Shown here in pieces: positions 56,200 to 64,000 of a stretch of 64,000 nt of DNA. This DNA comes from Aphrocallistes beatrix. Lineage: Eukaryota > Porifera > Hexactinellida > Sceptrulophora > Aphrocallistidae. The stretch lies in contig OY725500.1 in the NCBI GenBank assembly GCA_963281255.1, positions 1,984,001 through 2,048,000 of the forward strand. The letters are read 5' to 3'. Position numbers and translations under genes: made by a program. The notes under the pieces were generated by a model. That model worked only from the letters and a program-made list of their open reading frames with translations, made no database searches and had not been told where the DNA came from. Position 1 is the stretch's first letter; the number at the start of each line of letters is the position of its first letter.

Positions 56200-57260
56200 T
56201 TACATATTCTCGAAATAGTCTCCCTTGACGCGAATACACTCCTTTAGACGGTCTACCCAGCAGCAGAATGTCTTTTTATACTCCGTCTGTGGGATCGATT
56301 TCAGGTCATTATGAACGGCGATTCCGATCTCCATTCGACTAGTGAACTCCTTATCAGAGAGATGACTTTTCAGCTTTGAAAACAACCAGAAGTCATAAGG
56401 ACTTAGCTCAGGGGAATAGGGAGGGTGATTCAGTGTTTTCATCCCTATATCCTTGATGTATGCGGTGACTTGTTTAGTTTTATGGCTACTGGCATTATCA
56501 TGTTTTATTCCACGAGGACCAGTTCTCGGCCGACGCTCTGTGTAGTGTTTACTGACTTCTGCGAGCACATGAGTGCAATAAAAGTCTCCAGTAACATTCT
56601 GGCTCTTCGGAACGTAAACTTGAGCAACTGGGCCGTAGGCGTCAAATGGAATTGCGTACATTACCTTCTTGGCACGGAAATCTGGACGCGGTCTTTTAGG
56701 TCGGGGTTCGCCCGGATGCAGCCAACACTTAGATTTTTCCTTGGATTTAGGTTGTGAATAGTAAATCCAAGTTTAATCTATGGTTACTATCTCATAGAGT
56801 CGCCTTGCATCAAATTTTTCGTAACGTAGAAGATTTTCACAACATTCTACCCTCTGTTTCATCCGGGCCTCTGACTGCAAAACGGCACCCACCGAGCGAA
56901 AACCTTCCTTACTGCGAGATCTTCCTTCAGAATGCGGTAAATACTACTTCCCGTTAAGATATCCGTATACTAAGAAATCTCTTCAATAGAGCAGCAAGGG
57001 TCATTTCGAAGAAATTCACCAACCAACTCAATTGAGGGTTCACAGGTTACATATTTAGGCCTACCAGTCCGAGGCTCATCTTCAATGCTGTCTCTTCACT
57101 CTCGAAATAGTCCAGCCCATCTTCTAACCGTGGAATAAGCAAGTGCTTGATCTCCACAAACTCCACGAGATCATTGTGGATGTTCCTGTTCGAATCTTTT
57201 AGCAGTGAACGAAACTTAATATACGCCCTTTGCTCTTGCTGTAAGTAGCCAAAACTGACG
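56200..57260 (-). pseudogene. Mariner (DD34D) transposase pseudogene
   Basis: Read on the minus strand over several frames. First a partial N-terminal region (YSTVRRWAGLF, then DEPRTGRPKYVT). Then an ILKEDLAVRKVFARWVP-like helix-turn-helix, and EIVTID-stop-TWIYYSQPKSKEKSKCWL, in which the Glu after the first catalytic Asp is now a stop. Frame 56661-56200 follows unbroken for 153 codons: KVMYAIPFDAYGPVAQVY, then GIKHDNASSHKT and NHPPYSPELSPYDFWLF. The second and third Asp are separated by 34 residues, as in mariner. It ends KGDYFENM. Frameshifts and stops upstream inactivate it. Terminal repeats were not identified. Confidence 0.85.
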
Positions 57261-57298
57261 AGATTGAAATGATGATTATAAGAAAAATACTTATGTTA

Positions 57299-57321
57299 TC
57301 TTAAAACTCGATTAATGTGTA

Positions 57322-57370
<49 letters not shown>

Positions 57371-57862
57371 GTAACGAATTGATTGAAGAAACTGTCGGGT
57401 GGAGAAAGCTGATTTTTGGCATGTGGGAGTCTTTTGGCTATGGATCCAGTAAGTTCTGAGCTCAGAGCAAAATGTCGACTCATCATGGAATTATGACGTC
57501 ATTGTCACATTTTTAAAAGTTAAGCAACACAGTTATTCGGGCATAACTCAGCCATTATAGGAGATAGAAGGCTGAAATTTTAATAGATTATGTATATTAG
57601 TATATCTAACATATGGCACAACTATGATCAAAAAATGATGACTCATCACTTTGTTATGACATCATCAATACGCATCAAAAATTTTAAAATTGACAAATTT
57701 GGTGATTTTTTGTGCGATATTGATTATAACAGCAGGACAGACGTATTTAGAGATGTTATCTCCCTTATAATTAATCAATGTGGCCCCAGACGACCGAAGG
57801 GAGCCTCCGGCGGACACAAAGTGTCCGCCAGCCGCGCAGCGCAAGCAAGCGAAGCGCGCTTG

Positions 57863-57904
<42 letters not shown>

Positions 57905-57929
57905 TTAATCGAGTTTTAACAGTAAGGAT
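57299..57929 (+). mobile_element. HelA element with inverted 5' end downstream
   Basis: Decayed 5' end TCTTAAAACTCGATTAATG, a long (TA)n, then core. TGACGTCA is intact once; the second site is TGACATCA. The 3' block ends GAAGCGCGCTTG at 57862. A (TA)n(GA)n tract then leads into ATTAATCGAGTTTTAACAGT...GGA. Confidence 0.75.
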
Positions 57930-58377
57930 AGTCAAATTATTTAATACTTGATACATACAAAATATCGAAGAGTTAATCACAATATTGAGACTTGAGGGCC
58001 AGACTTGACTTAGCTTGAGAGACAGACTTGAATTGAAACCTGAGACTTGAGGTATCATAAGGGAACAATACACTTCTACAAGGTAATAAGGAACAATCAC
58101 ACAGGCCTTTCAATAGGAAATAGTCACACATTCCGGGCTTCTACAGCCTAATGAAGTCGACTAAATAAACAAAGAATATATTAAATTAGTTCTTGAATTT
58201 AGCCAGTTTACTATTCTCTTGTTTTAATACTAGTGCATTATATATAGGTCTTAACTTTATTAAAGAGTGTACAATGTTCTAGTTCCATAGTAGCACATGC
58301 TAAATGAATAATATTAGTACGGGAAGAGTCAGAATAAATCTTTTAAATTTCTGCTGAGGGTGCAGTTACATCGTCGT

Positions 58378-58531
58378 CATAGGCGTAACTCCAGGGGTGG
58401 CAAGGGTAGCGTGCCCCCTCAGACCTAAATCTTATGTTGACTTGGGGTGGCATGCCACATTAGTTTGATATATGTTTACAAGTCTCGTCACCCCAGTTAA
58501 CCGTGAAAAAAACAAAATAGTTACGCCTATG
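58378..58531. mobile_element. Small hAT-like MITE (CATAGGCGTAACT)
   Basis: 154 bp with perfect 13-bp inverted ends CATAGGCGTAACT/AGTTACGCCTATG. Flanks ATCGTCGT and ATAGTCGT match at 7 of 8 positions. End sequence related to 50464-50794. Confidence 0.7.
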
Positions 58532-58707
58532 ATAGTCGTTAAACGACAATTCTTCCCTACCCAATTCACATTGAACATTTTCTAAACATCATTAACGAAT
58601 TTCAAGAACTCAACAGTTTAGTTCTGGTCTACACTGTTCTTTTCCATGATATAAGCTAACAGTCCGGCTGAAGTTGACTAATGGAAAATCTTAAGGGCCA
58701 AAATTAT

Positions 58708-58762
58708 ATTTCGCCTTTCCAACCTGACAACCAGCAGACTTGTCAGGTTGGAAAGGCGAAAT
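58708..58762. repeat. Perfect 23-bp hairpin
   Basis: 58708-58730 and 58740-58762 are perfect reverse complements (arm starts ATTTCGCCTTTCCAACCTG) with a 9-base loop CCAGCAGAC. The family and role are unknown. Confidence 0.7.
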
Positions 58763-59479
58763 TTCCCGATGTTAATTTGGAGCACGTTTAGATAAATTGC
58801 ACTTATCCGAATTAAAAAATGTACTTATGCCCACGTTTTTGTAGAAAAAAGGATTGCATTTACTAAAATTGGGGAAGGCAAACACTTTTTGTTTTAATTT
58901 CAGTCAATTGTTTCTACCAACTTGAGGATGTATATGCATGATTCTAGAATAATTAACTACATCACTTAAGAAATCACTCACCCGGGATCTTGTTGTTCTG
59001 GTAGTATTCACACGTCTTGGAATGGCTCAATACCATTTTCACGAGGAGCACCAACTTTGGGAAATTGAAAAACTTCATGAAGTGTTCTACTCCTCTGTAA
59101 TTGGAATTCGAGTCAGGCGCGAGACAAGACATCTCGTCCAAATAATGATTTATGCAAATAGTGTTATCAAGTGAGGTATTATAAATGAGTAATAGAAATA
59201 ATATGCAGCAAAATAATACATTATTGTAATACACTAGTGTTGTATGTGAAGTAAATATAAATATTGTGGTTATATAATATTTTCAAAATAAATATTTAAA
59301 CAACCATGAACTCACAATATGAGATCATCATATAGTTGATAATAACAGTTATTTAATTAGCGGTTTAGGATTGAAGTATTTAACCAATCCATGGTACCAA
59401 TTTTTGGGTGAGTGCCATTGCCTTAGTATATAGAATGCTATGCTCAAAGGTTAAATGAAAAAATCCAATAATATTCTCA

Positions 59480-59600
59480 CTCAAATCGAAAAAGATATCT
59501 AAGATATTTAGTGTGGGCACTCTTCGTTATGAAGAGATATTTATACAGTTTAAACCATTTTAAAATTTCATGCTAGTTTTGGGGTTACAGATTCACAAAA
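59480..59600 (+). repeat. Diverged T1 relic
   Basis: TAGTGTGGGCACTCTTCG ... TTTCATGCTAGTTTTGGGGTTACAG resembles the T1 segment GTTAAGCGTGGGCAGG ... CATTTCTAGTTTTTGAG. Old and truncated. Confidence 0.4.
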
Positions 59601-59886
59601 TCAGGTTTTCCAAGATTTCCCTCACACAACCAAATAGATAAACACCCCCACCCAGAATAAAGTCTAGAAAATGCCGCTGTATCCAATGCTGCAAAAAGTG
59701 AATCAAAACACACTATCATATGAGGTACTTCAGCAAAATAAAGGAAAATTGGCGAAAGTTTTAAATTGTATAGAGTTTTGAAACAAAAGGACAAATATCA
59801 CCGAAAACATATTCTAAATTAACTTATAAAATTTCTAAAATACATGAATTCAAAAGATTAAATTATTTTATAATCTTCGTTGTTAT

Positions 59887-60600
59887 ACAAGGTTGGCCAC
59901 AGGAATCACTACATTTTTAACTTCTTATTATTCTTGTATTCAAGGTTGAATATACTTGATTCTCAACTATTTTGTAGCTTATATCAATACTTTGTGATAT
60001 CACAACTAGAATTTGCTTATGAAATGTCACATCGCTGGAGCTTCATGTTAAAGTTGATATCGTGAAGTGGTATAATGCAAACGGTAGGAGTATTATAAAT
60101 ACGCAACGTGCTTTCAAACGTTATTATGACATTAAGACTGTCCCAGTACGAACTATATTGGATATCATAAATAAGCTTGATAACCAAAGGCTCAGCGAAT
60201 AGACACCAACACCTGGATCAGCCCTTCGCTCTTGAATCCTACCAGAACATTGAAATGATCAGGAATAAAATATCTGAATCGCCGCGCAAATTAGCACAAA
60301 TACGAAATGCAATGGCTGGTATTAGCAGGAGTACAGTCAGGAGGATACTCAACAATTATAATAAGACCTTTCTTTATAAGATACAGATATTGCAGACAGG
60401 CCGAAAGAATAAGAAGAGAGTGGAGGTTGCTCAGTGCTTCTTACGTACAGAAGATTAATATGAAGTTCTGGATGTCACGAAAGTTCACTAGTGGGACGAA
60501 GTAAATCCTTCTCACCCCAGGGAATGTCAACAACCAAAATATGCGTCTCAGGGATCTTGAAAAGCCAGAACCTATCGCTAAGAAGTCTCTAAGCACATAA
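59887..60600 (+). pseudogene. Mariner-type transposase remnant (DUF4817-like group)
   Basis: Left end ACAAGGTTGGCCACAGGAA at 59887 resembles that of the element at 51153. Coding traces start about 60060 with VKWYNANGRSIINTQRAFKR (first helix-turn-helix). A frameshift follows, then SYQNIEMIRNKISESPRK and GISRSTVRRILNNYNKTFLYKIQILQ (second helix-turn-helix) to VEVAQCFLRTED at 60455. Near 60525, GNVNNQNMR-like residues mark the part after the first catalytic Asp. The rest of the DDE/D domain and the right end are missing. Same group as 51297 but much more decayed. Confidence 0.75.
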
Positions 60601-62039
60601 AACTTGAAAACTTTTTTAAACGATATTTATTGTTTAATTTTTCTAACGGTAGCAAAGATATCTTCATATACTGAAATCCTATTGCCTTCCCAATGTAAGG
60701 AGCGATATTTGACGATAGGGTGATTTCACGCGGTTGTGCGGATTTCTGACCTAACATTTGCTGGACTTAAATTCCTGTGATTTTACTTGCGGACTATCTA
60801 GTCAAAGTATATCAGGCCCTATCCATAAATGCCAACTTCACAAACAAAAAAACGGGACATAAGTATTATTCTAGCAAGGCATAGTATATATGTATTAGTC
60901 TTCGACACTGAAAAGGACATAATTCCATTTTTCCCAACGTTTTCATAGGAAATTTCTTTCAATATATGCTCAAAAAAGCTGAACGTCCGCCAAAAACGGG
61001 ACAGTTGGCAAGTATGCAATTCCTGCGACCCTTGATGAGCTGTGGAGCAATATCAGACGTCAAAAAAGGAAGATTAATAAGGATACCTTGACTAAAGTCA
61101 GAGTCTAAAGAATGCTCGGGAAAAGAGGAGACTGGTCGACCAAACAATCAACGGTAAATGATAAAGATCAGGATGTAAATTCGTGACACTCTTTGTACAA
61201 GTTTTTCAAATACAAGCACAAAACAGATAATTTATCAGGAATACCATCCAGTATCACTTTAAGTTGTAGCTTCACTGCTCCCCAAATGATTATACTCGGC
61301 CCCGTTTGAAATTTCACTTTGCTCAGCTGTACCTCATGGACTCGTATACACTGAGTATAACATTTATCATGCTTGAAAGATCCTATATTCTGTTAAATTG
61401 AGGGACATTGTTAATGGAATATTACACTATGATAAAGACGTGATATCTGACAAATAAATAGTAGGAGAGAGATTTGCTAGCTTATCGGGAAGACTAATAA
61501 ATTTTTGATAACAGATTATTTATGACTATCATTAATTCAGGCACTGACTTATTTTCTGTTCTATCAGTTGAGTTATTAGTTTACGTAAAGTCCGCATTGG
61601 CAGATTTTATAAGTACGTATTCAAAAGTCTGTTCAATTTTTCGTTTTAAATTATCTTCTCGTACCTGTATTATTATGACTTACAAATTGAATTAAGAAGA
61701 CCTTACGAAAGCGGTTCCCAACCTTTAAGCCCAAGTTCACTTTCATAATCAAAAGACAGCTCAAGATCTAATAAGCATTTACTTTGACTATCCGACACAA
61801 GTCTTATCCTGATTCTAAATCGAAGTGTTTAGATTAGCGAAGGTCTGATTCAGCAGCAATTCTATTAAGTACTGCAAGCTGATTGCAATCAAGATGAAGG
61901 ATTTGTCTTACGCATGCGGCTATTCCTTGCTCTTGTCTTTGAATCCCCTCTTTACAATAGTACAACAACTTCTTATGTCTCAAGCAATTACTAACCTCGT
62001 TCTATATTTTGAGAAGACCTATGTATATATAGTACACAC
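60601..62039. other. Anonymous stretch
   Basis: No gene or known repeat recognised. All frames are short. Confidence 0.35.
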
Positions 62040-62334
62040 ACTCCCAGGCGGTTCGCAACTTCCACTATGATACTCCCTTCGGTTTACCAGGTACAACTAA
62101 TGCAATTGATGCATGGAACCATTCCTTCAATGCAACTGTTGAGTGCCATCATCCCAATGTTTGAAAGTTAATACTTCCTTGATGCGGGAACAAGGACTTG
62201 TTGAAGCACGACAGGCAAGTTTATTGCGGGAGCTCAACCAACCAAGTGTAGGAAAAAAATGCTATCAAGATGCTCTGAAACATCTAACAGGGAGTTATTT
62301 ATGGCATCCTAGGTTGGGTAGCTCATTATTTTAA
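62040..62334 (+). pseudogene. Mutator-like transposase C-terminal remnant
   Basis: One frame (about 62085-62160) reads GTTNAIDAWNHSFNATVECHHPNV, then a stop. This resembles the T-N-N-x-x-E-G-W-H motif region that follows the catalytic domain in Mutator-like (MULE) transposases. After a frameshift the frame 62143-62334 continues SLMREQGLVEARQASLLREL ... YQDALKHLTGSYL, typical of the helical tail after that motif. The upstream catalytic domain is not seen. The call rests on motif resemblance only. Confidence 0.6.
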
Positions 62335-62949
62335 TATGGAAATCCTGTTGTTATATTCGCAATCGTGCTCAATACTCACAAGAAAAATTTGAATCCGCTT
62401 CCATATTAAAATGATGTGGTACGTCTCTAAAGTTCATGATCATTTGAGTCGGGTGAGCTGTGTGGCAGAGTACCTGGATCTGTTTCCACATCTTCATGTA
62501 ACTTGCGTCTTGTCAGGTAGCAGAACGAAGATGTTCGGGGGAAGATGACCATGCTGTAATAAGTCAGGTCATCCACGAAGTGCATGTATCACATAAAATT
62601 GTGCAAAAAAGGCAAGAGCTGTTTTGAAAGATCCATCAGCTAGCTAGATTTAGGATGCTTGAAGCATTTCGAGATTTGCTGGCTACCGAAAATAAGGAAT
62701 ATCTGTGACAAAGCATCAAGTAATAAAGAAGTAATTGCTCCTTTGGAGTAGTATCCTGTGCTGGTGCTGCAAGTGCTCGCTCTCTTTGATGCTGTATTGT
62801 ATGCTTCAGGACGTCGAAGTTACTGAGAAGTAATGAAAATTCTCATTAAAGTAACTCAAATCGGAAAATCATTTTTTTTCAGTTTGGATGGAAAGCTTTT
62901 TCGAATCAGATTTAAAATTTGGAAGGTTAAATATGTTATTAAGTTGAAT
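62335..62949. other. Anonymous stretch
   Basis: No gene or repeat recognised. Confidence 0.35.
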
Positions 62950-63221
62950 GTAATATTTTAATAGAATCCGTATATTAATATCTCTCAAATATGATACAAC
63001 TCTCATAAAAAATGATGACTCATCGCTGTTATGACGTCATAATAATGCATCAAAAATTGACAAATTGACTTCTGAGATTTTCCGAGTGGTATCGATTAAA
63101 ACATTAAGACATACGTTTTTACCTTATAATTAATCAATGTAAGCGCAGACGCTCGCAGGGTGCCTCCGGCTGATACTAAGTGTCCACCAGCGACGCAGCG
63201 CAAGCAAGCGAAGCGCGCTTG
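62950..63221 (+). mobile_element. HelA 3' half, diverged
   Basis: From AATATTTTAATAGAATCCGT through GATGACTCATCGCTGTTATGA to the 3' block GAAGCGCGCTTG at 63221. The next base is C, unlike most copies (T). The terminal hairpin is degraded. Confidence 0.65.
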
Positions 63222-63294
63222 CAATAAATCGTTGACAAATCAAATTAATAAAGAATTGTCGGTGTAAGGAAATGTCGGTATCCATTTTCGAACA

Positions 63295-63600
63295 ATGCTA
63301 CGGGGATGTTTGAGGCACCTATTATTACCATATCCTTCAATTTAAGATTTTAGTGGATATTATATAAGATTGTACATATTCTACTTTCTGAACCTAGAAA
63401 GTATTATGCCTGATCTTCACCTCTAGAAATTCATAACTCACGAACCAATTGTCAGATCTGATTACCTGTTATAAAAGAGATGCTCAGAATTGTATTTCTG
63501 ATACAAATATTTCAAGATTGGTCTGGCTATTATAGGAAATACTTTCTATAAGACATTTTTTGAAGATTTAGATAGTTTTATTGGGAAGTATCCTTAATGT
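63295..63600 (+). repeat. Diverged T1 relic
   Basis: Resembles the last third of T1 (GATGTTTGAGGCACCTATTA..., GAACCAATTGTCAGATCTGA..., ending AAGTATCCTTAATG). The terminal GTATCC and TTAA are recognisable. Confidence 0.5.
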
Positions 63601-64000
63601 AAGGAATAAATATTGGGGCGCATGCAAGGTGACTGTGGCTGTGAAGCGTCTGCTGGCTACACACTACGCAGCCAATCCTTTAAAGAAACTCGTCGGATAG
63701 TATCCCTTGCTAACTCTGTTGAAGACATATTCCATTTTCTTAGCAAGCATATAATGCATAATCTATAGAGGAGCAATGAGGTGCAACACAATTCTAGATA
63801 ACTCAGAGAATAATCAAAATTTGAACAGTATCATATATAAGAAGTACTAGTTTGCGGATAGAATGGTAAAATTTATAGCCATATAGCCGTGGGAAAATCT
63901 CCAGCCAAACCGACCAGATACACAAACAGCCACTTCGGGCATTCACAGCCCACGATGTCTACAACCCAACACCTTCAACACGACAAGAGGATTTCTTCCA
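63601..64000. other. Anonymous stretch
   Basis: Nothing recognised up to the window edge. Confidence 0.35.

Larger units (their letters stand above)
57930..59479. other. Mostly anonymous older sequence
   Basis: Apart from a small hAT-like MITE (58378-58531) and a strong hairpin (58708-58762), I see no known repeat or convincing gene. The 86-codon minus frame at 58974-59234 is unrecognised. Confidence 0.35.

Noticed and set aside
57590..57919. 109-codon frames on both strands over HelA, like many others over HelA copies
   Set aside because: They recur only where the HelA GC-rich 3' block keeps frames open by chance; no copy-to-copy conservation of the protein.
59887..60600. Possible intact mariner copy
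   Set aside because: At least two frame changes and a missing catalytic half show it is a remnant.

Overview
This is AT-rich eukaryotic DNA, probably from an invertebrate animal. It has no operons or compact genes, and transposon remnants occupy most of it. These include Tc1, mariner (DD34D), pogo/Tigger-type, hAT-type, P-element/THAP9-like, Mutator-like and Ty3/gypsy-like sequences, Helitron-like elements, and elements with TTAA target duplications. The mix would suit an arthropod such as a copepod, but nothing seen fixes the species. I saw no rRNA, tRNA or CRISPR. All family names below (HelA, HelB, T1, T2, T3, FB) are mine.

Three repeat groups dominate. (1) HelA is a roughly 550 bp element that starts TCCTTACTATTAAAAC and ends in a GC-rich block, ...GCGCGCTTG. 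It has more than 15 copies in both orientations, and related HelB elements share its 3' end. One exact empty site shows insertion between A and T with no target duplication, as Helitrons do, although the 3' end is CTTG rather than CTRR. (2) T1 (about 1.93 kb, ends GGATACCGCCC), T2 (about 1.2 kb, ends GGTTGG) and T3 (0.7 kb, ends GGCCAGTACTGG) are non-coding elements flanked by TTAA. Empty sites inside the window support the TTAA duplication, and several copies are inserted into copies of their own family. (3) Many short MITEs have TA or 8-bp target duplications and are nested several levels deep.

Layout. 1-3 kb: HelB/HelA array and a foldback repeat. 3-4 kb: Tc1 pseudogene split by a MITE. 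5-10.6 kb: nested T1/T2. 10.6-14.5 kb: mostly anonymous, with small MITEs. 14.5-19.1 kb: HelB with a 280-bp higher-order satellite, a T2 inside an inverted T2, then HelA. 19.8-21.2 kb: mariner and retroelement fragments. 21.4-27.8 kb: foldback repeat with T3, then T1 copies. 27.8-29.5 kb: two halves of a decayed OTU-protease-like gene around a gypsy integrase fragment. 29.7-32.4 kb: HelA cluster. 33.4-34.2 kb: P-element-like pseudogene. 35.2-41.4 kb: a deep nest containing a 3.15 kb composite Helitron-like insertion. 43-47.2 kb: two T1 copies in inverted orientation. 47.4-48.3 kb: the only long intact reading frame (292 codons), function unknown. 49.7-58 kb: HelA copies carrying pogo, hAT and mariner insertions, a nested T1 and a mariner pseudogene. 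58-64 kb: older sequence with mariner and Mutator-like remnants.

No set of genes here works as a pathway. The window is best read as an insertion history, and no intact transposase or Helitron Rep/helicase was seen. Every element would need enzymes supplied from elsewhere.
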